DNA from: CAVVDY01 sp963815775
GTDB taxonomy: Bacteria > Acidobacteriota > Terriglobia > Terriglobales > Acidobacteriaceae
Assembly (NCBI GenBank): GCA_963815775.1
Contig: CAWFIB010000028.1
Location: 124,001 to 188,000 of the forward strand
Direction of reading: 5' to 3'
DNA length: 64,000 nucleotides
Part shown: piece after piece, positions 54,570 to 63,328 of the stretch
Numbering within the stretch: the stretch's first letter is position 1
How the letters are laid out: each line of letters starts with the position of its first letter
Position numbers and translations under genes: made by a program
Notes under the pieces: model-generated
Database searches by the model: none
What the model saw: only the letters and a program-made list of their open reading frames with translations
Told to the model about the DNA's origin: nothing

Positions 54570-56630
54570 ATGCAGAGCGCAGCGCGGCTTGCCCGGCGCA
54601 CCTTATTTCCTATCGTCCTTGTTGCATTGTTGGCGCCGGCTTTGTTTGCCGCGGAACGCCCGCGGCTCCAAGTCGATGACTATGCAATCCAGGCTGTGGT
54701 AACCCCGCAGACCCACCAACTCAAGGCTCTGGCGCGCGTGAAGTTCACTGCGCTGGACGACATCACGATTGCCGTCTTCACCCTGCACAATGGGCTAAAG
54801 CCCACTCGAGTATTCGACGCTACGGGACAGCCGCTTACGGCCGAGCGCGTCAGCCAGGACGCCACCGTCCGGGTCTCCCTTCCTGGGACGCTCAGCAAAG
54901 GCAGCAGCACCAGCCTGACCTTCGAATATGAAGGGACGGTCCAGTCGGCGGACGACAGCCCGGTGCCTGGATTGAAGCTTGCCTACGTGGGGGATCCCTA
55001 CACCTACCTGTTGTATGCGGGCGGATGGTTCCCCATGTCGGGCTATGGCACGAATCGCTTCACCTCAACGATCAGCGTCAGCGTGCCTGCGGGCTATTCG
55101 GTCATCGGCAGCGGCAAGCAGAGCACGGGAGAGTTCCCATCGTTCGGGGAAGCGCCGGAGCCTGATAGCTCTGGCCGCAAGAGCGCGCGCACGCAGCCGC
55201 TGCGGCTCGCCTCTCCTGCCGGCAACACCATTTACACCTTCACCTACGATAAGCCGAGCTTCCCGGGAACCATCCTGATTGGCAAGTATGTGCAGACCAA
55301 AAGCACTGAAGGCGGCCTCGACGTCACGGTCTACACATCCGAGCAAAACAAGCCCTATGCCGCGCAGTACGCCGACTCCGCCTCGAAAGCGTTCTTCTTC
55401 TACACCTCATCGTTCGGGCCAACCTACAGCAATAAGCTGAGCCTGGTGGAGTTGCCCAACGACACGGTTCCTTCAGCTTGGGCGCCGGAAATCGCTGCCA
55501 TGTCGTCGCGAGCGTTCACCCAGAAGGTGAACTACCGCCTGGTCGCCAACACGGTCGCTCATCAGTGGTGGGGAACCATGGTGAGTCCGGCGGCGCGCAA
55601 CGACTGGTGGATCAGCGACGGCTTTGCGCGCTACTCGGAGGCGCTCTATGTTGAGCACGTCGCCGGCCAGGCGGCGTTTGAAGAAGTGTCCACCGACATG
55701 GAAGTCGGCGCTCTCGCCTACCAAACTGTCCCCCTTGCGGACGTCGGCAAGCTGGATACGTTCTCTCCCGAGTTTCAGTCGCTGACCAGCGACAAGGGCG
55801 CTGCCATCCTGAACATGTTGCGTTGGGTCATAGGAGAGCAGGCCTTCGACAAGACCATGCGCGATTTCCTGAGCCAGTACTCCGGCAAACCAGCGACCGT
55901 GCAGGACTTTCGCAAGATCGCGGAGCAGGATTCCGGCCAGCAGCTTACGTGGTTCTTCACCCAGTGGCTCGACTCCACCGGCGCCCCCGAGTTCAAGGAC
56001 AAGTACACGATTTACCGCATCCAGAAGGGCTTCCGCGTGGTGGGTGAGATCCAGCAGGACATGGACCTGTTCCGCATGCCGGTCGAGTTGAGAATCGACA
56101 CCGACGGCAAGACGGAAACCAAGCGCATCGAGGTGTCGGGCACCGATTCTGCCTATGAGGTCGAAACCTTCGGCAAGCCGCGCAAGATCACCATCGATCC
56201 CGACAACCGCGTGCTGAAGAATTCACCTGAACTGAGGGTTCGTGCCTCCATCGTGCGCGGGCAGGCGGATGTTGAGCAGGGCGATTTGACGGAAGCGCTG
56301 AAGGAGTTCCAGAAGGCGCTGGACACCAACCGGAACAGTTCGCTGGCCCACTACCGCATCGCAGAGGTCTTCTTCCTGCAACACAACTATCAGGCAGCGG
56401 CCAACGCTTACCGCGAGGCGCTCAACGGCAACGGCGATCCCCGCTGGACTGAGGTCTGGAGCCATATCCGGCTGGGCAATATCTTCGACCTGACCGGCCA
56501 GCGTGAGCGCGCCACGAACGAGTATCGGCAGGCGCTGCAAACCAACGACAACACTGCCAACGCTCTGGATGAAGCGCGCAAGTACCTGCAAAGCCCCTAT
56601 CAGCCGCAGAGCAGCAGCAACGGGATGTAG
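54570..56630 (+). CDS. M1 aminopeptidase-fold protein lacking catalytic residues, with TPR tail
   Basis: 686 residues from the ATG at 54570 (a GTG at 54495 overlapping lpxB is possible). After a signal peptide the M1 fold is clear: 'VEYEGT', 'FTYDKPSFPGTILIGKY' and 'VAHQWWGTMVSPAARNDWW'. The HExxH of M1 enzymes reads N-T-V-A-H, so the metal His and catalytic Glu are replaced. The 'NEGFA' zinc ligand reads S-D-G-F-A, and no GAMEN motif is seen. The last about 110 residues are TPR repeats ('AHYRIAEVFFLQHNYQAAAN'). Confidence 0.8.
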   Translation: MQSAARLARRTLFPIVLVALLAPALFAAERPRLQVDDYAIQAVVTPQTHQLKALARVKFTALDDITIAVFTLHNGLKPTRVFDATGQPLTAERVSQDATVRVSLPGTLSKGSSTSLTFEYEGTVQSADDSPVPGLKLAYVGDPYTYLLYAGGWFPMSGYGTNRFTSTISVSVPAGYSVIGSGKQSTGEFPSFGEAPEPDSSGRKSARTQPLRLASPAGNTIYTFTYDKPSFPGTILIGKYVQTKSTEGGLDVTVYTSEQNKPYAAQYADSASKAFFFYTSSFGPTYSNKLSLVELPNDTVPSAWAPEIAAMSSRAFTQKVNYRLVANTVAHQWWGTMVSPAARNDWWISDGFARYSEALYVEHVAGQAAFEEVSTDMEVGALAYQTVPLADVGKLDTFSPEFQSLTSDKGAAILNMLRWVIGEQAFDKTMRDFLSQYSGKPATVQDFRKIAEQDSGQQLTWFFTQWLDSTGAPEFKDKYTIYRIQKGFRVVGEIQQDMDLFRMPVELRIDTDGKTETKRIEVSGTDSAYEVETFGKPRKITIDPDNRVLKNSPELRVRASIVRGQADVEQGDLTEALKEFQKALDTNRNSSLAHYRIAEVFFLQHNYQAAANAYREALNGNGDPRWTEVWSHIRLGNIFDLTGQRERATNEYRQALQTNDNTANALDEARKYLQSPYQPQSSSNGM

Positions 56631-56812
56631 CGTGGAACGCCCGCGCCGGGACTGCACAGCCCGGCGAGAGATCTTCGACAGGCCCGGGCCGGTCGAGGTT
56701 CAGAAACCTTGCTTCCCTGCTGGCCAAAATGCCGCGCCACGCTTGCCAGCCGACGTATACTTTTTGTTCCGTTGGCGCGCACAGTTCGCGCAGGTTGATT
56801 CTGGAGGACGTG

Positions 56813-57511
56813 ATGGCTTTCTTTGGAGCATTGAGGAGACTCAAGACGCCGGGAGCTGCTACAGACCCTGGCGTCGATTCGCGTGTGTGGACTCACGTCC
56901 GAACGCAACCCACAATGCAAGATGCGTATGGTACCTCCCTGACAAGTGAGACTCCGCAGCCGGCATCGGTGCCCGCGGGCGGTTGGGTACACGGTTTAAT
57001 GCCTCCGGACAGGCAGAGGTTGACGGGCGGTAATGCGCAAGCTATCGTTCGCGAGCTGGCCTTCCGGGGAGACACCCGGAGTCCTGACACGATCATGGCG
57101 GCCGGAGGCATGTTCCCGCGCGGAGGAACCCAATGGGGCACCGTGCAGGACAGCAATCGCGATCTCGATCCCGGCGGCCACGTGGGCTGGGGCTCGCCTG
57201 GAACCACTGTATTCGTCTCCTGTAGCCGTTCTTATCGAATCGCCAAGGGTTTTTCCGGAAGCACCTACGTCTATCTGGTGCGCGTCAATAACGGCGTGGA
57301 CATTTCCAATTTCGGCACCCCTGGGCCTAGCATGCAGTGCGAGGTATGTGCGCTGTTTGGAGTGAAATTCGAGGACATCCTGGGCGTCAAGGTAATCGCC
57401 AGCGGAAACGTCTACCGCAACGCCCACTTCGCGGCTGGCGGCCTGTCGGTCGGGCAGATGAACGCGGCGCTGGATTTGCTGGCGAACGGACAAGCCGTGC
57501 AACCGGTTTAG
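56813..57511 (+). CDS. putative mono-ADP-ribosyltransferase (cholera/pertussis toxin S1-like)
   Basis: 232 residues from an ATG with GGAGG 5 bases upstream. Residues 81-180 line up with the cholera/heat-labile toxin A1 chain: R85 in 'FRGDTRSPDTIMAAGGMFPR' (toxin YRADSRPPDEI..GGLMPRG), 'VFVSCSRSYRIAKGF' (S136/S138, toxin VSTS), 'STYVYLV', and 'QCEVCALFGVKFEDI' (toxin EQEVSALGGI). E177 corresponds to the catalytic Glu, and Q175 replaces the first Glu of ExE. There is no signal peptide. The N-terminal about 70 residues are unrelated. The identification is by eye. Confidence 0.7.
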   Translation: MAFFGALRRLKTPGAATDPGVDSRVWTHVRTQPTMQDAYGTSLTSETPQPASVPAGGWVHGLMPPDRQRLTGGNAQAIVRELAFRGDTRSPDTIMAAGGMFPRGGTQWGTVQDSNRDLDPGGHVGWGSPGTTVFVSCSRSYRIAKGFSGSTYVYLVRVNNGVDISNFGTPGPSMQCEVCALFGVKFEDILGVKVIASGNVYRNAHFAAGGLSVGQMNAALDLLANGQAVQPV

Positions 57512-57616
57512 AGGGTGTGTTAACACGCCCTTGGTCCACGTCCTTCTTAGAACCCCATCCTCGTTGTTCGCCCTGGCATTTTGAAGGAACGCTATTTCTC
57601 AACGAACGCTCGCGTT

Positions 57617-58795
57617 CTACCCGATTGTTTGCACCTCTACTGACAGCACCGCGGGCAAATCACGCACGATAGGATTCCAGCTATCCCCGCCATCGGCTGA
57701 GGCGTAGACCTGTCCGCCGGTCGTGCCGAAGTAAATCCCGCACTCGTCCAGCGTATCGACGGCCATCGCATCGCGCAGTACATTCACGTAGCAGTTGGCC
57801 TGCGGCAGACCGTTGGTGAGCGCCTCCCAGTCGTTGCCACCAGTGCGGCTGCGGTACACGCGGAGCTTGCCCTCGGGCGGATAGTGCTCGCCATCGCTCT
57901 TGATGGGCACAACGTAAATCGTCTCCGGCTCGTGGGAGTGTACGTCGATGACAAAACCAAAGTCGGTCGGCAGGTTGCCGCTAACTTCATGCCAGTTATC
58001 GCCGGCATCGTCGCTGCGCATCACATCCCAGTGCTTCTGCATGAAGAGCGTTCCCGGCTTCTTCGGACTCATCGCGACGTGATGCACACAGTGGCCGATC
58101 TCGGCGTTGGGGTCAGGAATGTACTGCGAGTGGAGCCCGTGGTTGATCGGCTTCCAGGTTGCACCGCCGTCCTCGGTGCGGAAGGCCCCCGCCGCGGAGA
58201 TCGCGATATACATCCGCTTCGGGTCGCTCGGGTCAAGGATGATAGTGTGCAGGCACATGCCGCCCGCGCCCGGCTGCCAGTTGGGGCCGGTACCGTGGCC
58301 GCGCAGGCCGGACATCTCGTGCCAGGTGGTCGCGCCGTCAGTACTGCGAAAGATGGCCGCATCTTCCACTCCGGCATAGACCGTGTCGGGATCGCTGAGC
58401 GACGGTTCCAGATGCCACACCCGCTTGAACTCCCACGGATGCTGCTTGCCGTCGTAGAACTGGTGCGTGGTGAGCGGCTTGCCTGTCTCGGCCGAGGTGT
58501 CATAGACGAACTTGTTGCTCTCTCCCTTGCTGAAGCCCATCGGGTCTTTGTCTAACGGCCCGGCCGGGGTAGTCCATGTCTTGCCGCCATCGTCGGAGCG
58601 CTGAATGATCTGCCCGAACCACCCGCTGGTCTGCGAGACATAGATGCGGTCCGGATTCACCGGCGAGCCCTTCATGTGGTAGATCTCCCAGCCGCCGAAG
58701 TGGGGGCCGCTGACCTCCCAATTCTGACGCTTACCGTCGGAGGTCAGGATGAATGCGCCTTTGCGTGTGCCTGCCAGCACGCGAACTTTGCTCAT
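57617..58795 (-). CDS. BNR/sialidase-type beta-propeller protein
   Basis: 392 residues without a signal peptide. Repeated Asp-box (BNR) motifs: 'RSDDGGKTWTTP', 'RSTDGATTWHEM', 'RTEDGGATWKPI', 'RSDDAGDNWHEV', 'ASADGGDSWNPI'. This is a 6-7-bladed propeller as in glycosyl hydrolase-related 'exo-alpha-sialidase-like' proteins. No catalytic Arg triad can be identified, so a binding function is as likely as a hydrolase. Confidence 0.85.
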   Translation of the reverse strand: MSKVRVLAGTRKGAFILTSDGKRQNWEVSGPHFGGWEIYHMKGSPVNPDRIYVSQTSGWFGQIIQRSDDGGKTWTTPAGPLDKDPMGFSKGESNKFVYDTSAETGKPLTTHQFYDGKQHPWEFKRVWHLEPSLSDPDTVYAGVEDAAIFRSTDGATTWHEMSGLRGHGTGPNWQPGAGGMCLHTIILDPSDPKRMYIAISAAGAFRTEDGGATWKPINHGLHSQYIPDPNAEIGHCVHHVAMSPKKPGTLFMQKHWDVMRSDDAGDNWHEVSGNLPTDFGFVIDVHSHEPETIYVVPIKSDGEHYPPEGKLRVYRSRTGGNDWEALTNGLPQANCYVNVLRDAMAVDTLDECGIYFGTTGGQVYASADGGDSWNPIVRDLPAVLSVEVQTIG

Positions 58796-58943
58796 AAGTG
58801 CTCCTTAGAGGAAGGGCGAGATGGAACTCGCCTCCAACGCTTGAGGGATTCGGAAAGCGAATAGTGTAGCGCGAAAGGCGATGGGGCCACGTGAAAGCAT
58901 CCCGCTTTTTGAGCGATTCGTCCCGGAAGGCGCCCCGGCAAAT

Positions 58944-59864
58944 CTACTTCTTCTGGGGGTTCGCCCCGGCGGTTGCAGGCTTTGCCACTTCGGCTCGCCC
59001 CGGCTCCTGCGCCGGATACTCGTACACCCCGCGTCCGGCCTTGCGGCCCAGGCGGCCCGCCTTCACGTACTGCACCATCAACGGCGCAGGGCGGAACTTC
59101 TCACCCAGCGTCTTGTGCAGGTATTCCAGGATGTGCAGGCGCGTATCCAGGCCGACCAGGTCGACCATTTCGAAGGGGCCCATGGGGTGATTGAGTCCAA
59201 GCTTCAGCGCCTTGTCGATGTCCTCGGCCGAGGCGACGCCTTCCTGCAACATGTAGAAGGCCTCATTGCCGATCATGGCGTTGATGCGGCTGGTGATGAA
59301 TCCCGGCGACTCGCGGATGACCACAACTTCCTTGCCCATGCGCTTACCGACTTCAACCGCCGCGGCCAGCGTGTCCTCACTGGTCTCCAGCGCGCGTACG
59401 ATCTCCAGCAGCTTCATCTTGTGCACCGGATTGAAGAAGTGCATGCCTACGCACTTCGGCGCACGGTAGGTAACACTGGAAATTTCCGTAACACTGAGCG
59501 AAGAGGTATTCGACGCCAGAATGGTCGTCGGCCGGCAAATCTTGTCGAGCAGGGTGAAGATTTCGATCTTCGATTCCATCTCCTCGGGCACGGCCTCGAT
59601 GACCAGATCGGCCTCGCGCGCTGCCTGCTCAACCGAAGAGGCATACTCCAGCCGATTCAGTGCCTCGCCGGCGTCGTCCTTTGTGACCTTGCCCAACTCG
59701 ACGGCCTTGTCCAGGTTGGCGCGGATTTCCGTTTCAGCCTTGCGCAACGCGGTGGGAAGCACGTCCTCCAGGATCGTGCGGTAGCCGCCGACAGCCGCGG
59801 CATGCGCAATGCCCCGCCCCATGATCCCGGCGCCAATAACCGCGACAGTTCGGATTTCGGCCAT
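58944..59864 (-). CDS. hbd: 3-hydroxyacyl-CoA (3-hydroxybutyryl-CoA) dehydrogenase
   Basis: 306 residues. NAD-binding Rossmann fold 'VAVIGAGIMGRGIAHAAAVG' (8-27). Family signature 'KCVGMHFFNPVHKMKLLEIV' with the catalytic His, and 'ESPGFITSRI' and 'NHPMGPFEMVDLVGLD'. It oxidises 3-hydroxyacyl-CoA in beta-oxidation or butanoate metabolism. It is preceded on the same strand by a 61-residue protein with a 3-bp gap. The C-terminal tail (PQEP..ATAGANPQKK) is disordered. Confidence 0.93.
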   Translation of the reverse strand: MAEIRTVAVIGAGIMGRGIAHAAAVGGYRTILEDVLPTALRKAETEIRANLDKAVELGKVTKDDAGEALNRLEYASSVEQAAREADLVIEAVPEEMESKIEIFTLLDKICRPTTILASNTSSLSVTEISSVTYRAPKCVGMHFFNPVHKMKLLEIVRALETSEDTLAAAVEVGKRMGKEVVVIRESPGFITSRINAMIGNEAFYMLQEGVASAEDIDKALKLGLNHPMGPFEMVDLVGLDTRLHILEYLHKTLGEKFRPAPLMVQYVKAGRLGRKAGRGVYEYPAQEPGRAEVAKPATAGANPQKK

Positions 59865-59867
59865 CCG

Positions 59868-60053
59868 CTATTCTCCCCGCTCCAGAAGTTCGACCATACC
59901 TACAAAGCTCGGGTCCGACTTGCGCATATACTCCGCGAGCCGCTGCTTCTCCTCGGCCGAAAGCAGATACAGGCTGGCGTTGACTCGCCGCAACGTGGCG
60001 GCAATGTCGTCGACGTAATTCATCATGCGAATAAGTTCACCACTGGCAGACAT
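59868..60053 (-). CDS. small helical protein co-transcribed with the dehydrogenase
   Basis: 61 residues: MSASGELIRMMNYVDDIAAT, then LRRVNASLYLLSAEEKQRLA, ending EYMRKSDPSFVGMVELLERGE. It is mainly helical with conserved-looking aromatic and basic residues. GGAAGGGA precedes the ATG, and the stop is 3 bp before the dehydrogenase start, so the two form an operon. I recognise no family. Confidence 0.6.
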   Translation of the reverse strand: MSASGELIRMMNYVDDIAATLRRVNASLYLLSAEEKQRLAEYMRKSDPSFVGMVELLERGE

Positions 60054-60393
60054 AACAGGTCCCTTCCTGGCTGGTTGAAAACGATAATCCACGGTGGGCC
60101 CGCGCTCCCAGCGTCTAACGCCGCACACCCGACAAACATTCATTGTCGCTGTTCCAGTCGGATTTCGTAAAGCAAGCCGCGGAGACCTGGCCCCGGAGTG
60201 CGCCAATCCGGGACGAGATTCGCTATTATGACCCTCCAGTTAAACCTCCGCCCTGGCCTGGGCACGGGCTGCAAAAAGTATGCTCGTTCCCCGGTTTTTA
60301 CACTTTTCGAAAAAAACATCACGATACTTGCTGCACAAAATCGTCAATTCGTTGCACAATAGATGTTCAAGCCGCGTCTTTTGGGGGAGATGA

Positions 60394-60810
60394 ATGCAGC
60401 TTGTCGAGAATCGTCGAACTGGGCGGACCGAACCCGAACTCCGTCCCATGCAACGCCTGAAACTTCTACTGTTCGGCACCGTCGTGGTGTTCGCGTCCCT
60501 GGGCGCGGGCGAAGCCGTTTACCGGCTGCTGTTCCTCGACTTTGACGGCGCCAGGGACCGCCTGCCCATCGAAATTTGCTTCGGCCTGGCCTTCGCCTGG
60601 CTCGGCATGAAGATCGCCCGCGGCATCTATGAACACCGCGCCAACACCCGGACCGGCATCAGCTTGATCTCAGACCGCAATCACAAGATCCGCCACGCGG
60701 TGGACGCGCTGTTCCCCGTCCCCTTCCCCAGCAACCAGCAGGCGATTCGGGTGATCCGCGAAGAGGTTGAGCGCATCGACGGCGTTCTGGAAGAATTGCA
60801 GCCGCGGTAG
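60394..60810 (+). CDS. small membrane protein of unknown function
   Basis: 138 residues. Two hydrophobic stretches: residues about 22-41 ('LKLLLFGTVVVFASLGAGEA') and about 58-78 ('LPIEICFGLAFAWLGMKIAR'). A charged C-terminal part ('AIRVIREEVERIDGVLEELQ') is probably helical. GGGGGAG precedes the ATG. There is no motif I can name. Confidence 0.55.
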   Translation: MQLVENRRTGRTEPELRPMQRLKLLLFGTVVVFASLGAGEAVYRLLFLDFDGARDRLPIEICFGLAFAWLGMKIARGIYEHRANTRTGISLISDRNHKIRHAVDALFPVPFPSNQQAIRVIREEVERIDGVLEELQPR

Positions 60811-60906
60811 GCCCGGAACTCGCTCTTGCAGTCCGCCCTTTCGGATTGTGCCAAACTTTGCCGTACGCGCTAATATGTTGGGCACAACTCTCCGCGAGGG
60901 CGAAGC

Positions 60907-61488
60907 ATGTTCATCACGCGCGTTGCAGGCAGTTCGCTCGTTTCCTTGACGCTTTTATTTGCCGGCGCCTTCACCTCGGCCCTCGCGCAGTCGGGCGACA
61001 AGGTCCAGCGCATCCCCATACCCAACTCTGACTTTCCCATCTCCGCCGCCGTCGTCGTTCCCCCGGACTACGACACGATCTATGTCAGCGGAAACATCCC
61101 GAAGGTCGCCGATCCCAAGGCCCCCAAGGGCAGCGTGCAGAGTTACGGCGATACCAAGACGCAGACCATTTCGGTGCTGCAGCAAATCGAGAACACGCTG
61201 AAGGCGCAGAACGTCTCTATGGGAGACGTGGTGATGATGCACGTTTATCTGGCGGGCGATCCGGCCAAGGATGGCAAGATGGATTTCGCCGGGATGATGG
61301 ACGGCTATAAGCAATTCTTCGGCACCGCGGAGCAGCCCAACAAGCCGGCACGTAGCGCGGTACAGGTGGCCGGGCTGGCGGCCCCGGGAGCGCTGGTCGA
61401 GATCGAAGTCATTGCCATCCGCAAGCATGAAGCACATGCGCGACCGGTAACCGCAGCACTTGAGGGAGGGAACCATGCCGCACAATGA
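60907..61488 (+). CDS. exported RidA/YjgF-family protein
   Basis: 193 residues. Signal peptide (LVSLTLLFAGAFTSALAQ), then a complete Rid fold: 'ISAAVVVPPDYDTIYVSGNIP', 'IENTLKAQNVSMGDVVMMHV', 'NKPARSAVQVAGLAAPGALV' and 'EIEVIAI', with the conserved Arg and Glu of the imine-deaminase site. RidA hydrolyses reactive enamines made by PLP enzymes. An exported version next to an exported PLP enzyme is unusual. The 3' end overlaps the next gene by 14 bases. Confidence 0.85.
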   Translation: MFITRVAGSSLVSLTLLFAGAFTSALAQSGDKVQRIPIPNSDFPISAAVVVPPDYDTIYVSGNIPKVADPKAPKGSVQSYGDTKTQTISVLQQIENTLKAQNVSMGDVVMMHVYLAGDPAKDGKMDFAGMMDGYKQFFGTAEQPNKPARSAVQVAGLAAPGALVEIEVIAIRKHEAHARPVTAALEGGNHAAQ

Positions 61489-62683
61489 ATCTTCCGGTTT
61501 CTCACGCCGCAACTTTCTGAACCTGGCGTTGGCAGCTTCGGCGACCGCCGCCTGCAGCACAATCCTGACCGAGAGGCTGCTGGCGCTTCCCCACCGGCAT
61601 CATTACGGCCCGGGCGCCGTCGCCATCGATTCCAACGAGAATCCACTTGGTCCATCGCAAACCGCGCGTGAGGCCATAACCGCGATCATCCCCAACGGAG
61701 GCCGGTATTCCGACTGGCTCACCGAGGAATTGATCGAGACCTTCGCTGCCAGCGAAGGCCTGCCGGCCGATCACATCGCCGCGTATCCCGGATCGAGTGA
61801 GCCTCTGCACTACACGGTGCTCGCCTTTACCTCGCCCACGAAGAGCTACGTCACGGCCGACCCGGGTTACGAGGCTGGAATGTACGCCGCCGGCATCTCC
61901 GGCGCACGGATCGTCAGGGTCCCGCTGACCAGTAGCTACGCCCACGACGTCAAGGCGATGCTGGCGCAGGCGCCGGATGCTGGGCTGTTCTATATCTGTA
62001 CTCCAAACAATCCCACGGGCACGCTGACCAGCCACTCCGACATCGAGTACCTGGTCGAACACAAGCCGCAAGGCTCGATGGTGATGGTCGACGAGGCCTA
62101 CATTCATTTCGCCGACGGCGCCACCTCAGCCGTTGACATGGTCAAGGCCGGCAAGGACGTGGTCGTGCTCCGTACCTTCTCGAAGATCTACGGCATGGCG
62201 GGACTGCGCTGCGGATTTTCCATCGCGCGACCCGACCTGCAACAGAAACTCGGCCGCTATCACGGCTTCAACCCCATGCCGATTACCGCCGTGGTCGCCG
62301 CCAACGCTAGCCTGAAAGACCCCGATCTGGTGCCGGACCGCAAACGCATCAACTCGGCAACCCGCGAAAAGGTGTTCGACTGGCTGCGGACGAACGGCTA
62401 CTCGTTTATTCCGTCGCAGTCAAACTGCTTCATGCTCAATACTCAACGCGACGGTAGAAGCGTTATTGACGCCATGCAGCAGCAGAATATTTACATTGGG
62501 CGCATCTGGCCGATCATGCCGACCTATGTGCGTATCACAGTCGGCACACCCGCTGAGATGGAGCAGTTCCAAACGGCCTTTTCGCGCGTCATGAAAGGCG
62601 CGGTCGTGGGGAAGATTAGCAAGCCACCGGCCAAGTCGAGCCAGATCGAAGGCCTGCATCCCAGCGGCTTCAGGTTCGCATAA
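61475..62683 (+). CDS. Tat-exported PLP aminotransferase (HisC-like)
   Basis: 402 residues from an ATG with GGGAGGG upstream. Twin-arginine signal 'SRRNFLNLALAASATAA'. Fold-type I aminotransferase: 'DSNENPLGPSQTAREAI', 'PGSSEPLHYTVLAF', 'YICTPNNPTGTLTS', 'MVDEAYIHFADG' and the PLP-lysine region 'RTFSKIYGMAGLRCGF'. HisC-like enzymes transfer amino groups to histidinol phosphate or aromatic acids. An exported copy probably has another substrate. Located in the periplasm by its signal. Confidence 0.88.
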   Translation: MPHNESSGFSRRNFLNLALAASATAACSTILTERLLALPHRHHYGPGAVAIDSNENPLGPSQTAREAITAIIPNGGRYSDWLTEELIETFAASEGLPADHIAAYPGSSEPLHYTVLAFTSPTKSYVTADPGYEAGMYAAGISGARIVRVPLTSSYAHDVKAMLAQAPDAGLFYICTPNNPTGTLTSHSDIEYLVEHKPQGSMVMVDEAYIHFADGATSAVDMVKAGKDVVVLRTFSKIYGMAGLRCGFSIARPDLQQKLGRYHGFNPMPITAVVAANASLKDPDLVPDRKRINSATREKVFDWLRTNGYSFIPSQSNCFMLNTQRDGRSVIDAMQQQNIYIGRIWPIMPTYVRITVGTPAEMEQFQTAFSRVMKGAVVGKISKPPAKSSQIEGLHPSGFRFA

Positions 62684-62695
62684 GGGAGGTACCGG

Positions 62696-63328
62696 TTGGA
62701 AAATACGCGCCGTAAGTTTCTCGCGCAGAGCGCTGGCACCCTTGGCCTGTTGTTTCTCGATTCACTGACCCCGCAACTGATCGCGCAGGCAACGCAACAT
62801 GCTCGTGAGGCTGCCTCAGCGGGGACTCACGCATTCAAGTTTCTCACGCAACAGGAGGCCGCCGATTTCGACGCCTTCGCCACCCAGATCATTCCCAGCG
62901 ACGACGGGAGTCCCGGAGCGCGCGAGGCTGGCGCGGTTTATTTCGCCGACTACATTCTAAGTGCCATCAATCCTGAGCAAGGGCAGGGCTTCCGCAGCGC
63001 GCTGAAGCAATTGCGCCTGGCCGCCGCCCAGGCCCAGCCCGGCGCGTCGTTTGCGTCACTGCCCGGGGAGAAACAGATCGCTGTCATGAAGACCATGGAC
63101 AAGCCCCTGGGTTCCACCAACGGCATCGCTGCCGAAACCGGAGCAGGCAACCAGGAAGCCGAAGCCTTTGGCACATTGCGCGCGATGGTGCTGACCGGCA
63201 CCTTCTGCGATCCCTCGCTTAACGGCAACCGCAATCAGATTGGTTGGAACCTCATCGGCTTTAACGACCAGGCTTACTGGGCGCCGCCCTTCGGCTACTA
63301 CGACAAGCACGCGGAGGAGAAAGCATGA
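62696..63328 (+). CDS. gluconate 2-dehydrogenase subunit 3 family protein
   Basis: 210 residues starting at TTG with a strong GGAGGT 5 bases upstream. Tat-type signal ('RRKFLAQSAGTLGLLFLDSL'). The mature part has 'FKFLTQQEAADFDAFATQII', 'GAVYFADYILSAI', and the C-terminal 'GNRNQIGWNLIGFNDQAYWA', characteristic of the small subunit that helps export and mature the GMC subunit. Its stop overlaps the start of the GMC gene (ATGA at 63325-63328). Confidence 0.9.
   Translation: MENTRRKFLAQSAGTLGLLFLDSLTPQLIAQATQHAREAASAGTHAFKFLTQQEAADFDAFATQIIPSDDGSPGAREAGAVYFADYILSAINPEQGQGFRSALKQLRLAAAQAQPGASFASLPGEKQIAVMKTMDKPLGSTNGIAAETGAGNQEAEAFGTLRAMVLTGTFCDPSLNGNRNQIGWNLIGFNDQAYWAPPFGYYDKHAEEKA

Noticed and set aside
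57512..57531. Palindrome AGGGTGTGTTAACACGCCCT after the ADP-ribosyltransferase gene
   Set aside because: It has a small loop and no T-tract, so a terminator cannot be claimed with confidence; it was left out of the feature list.
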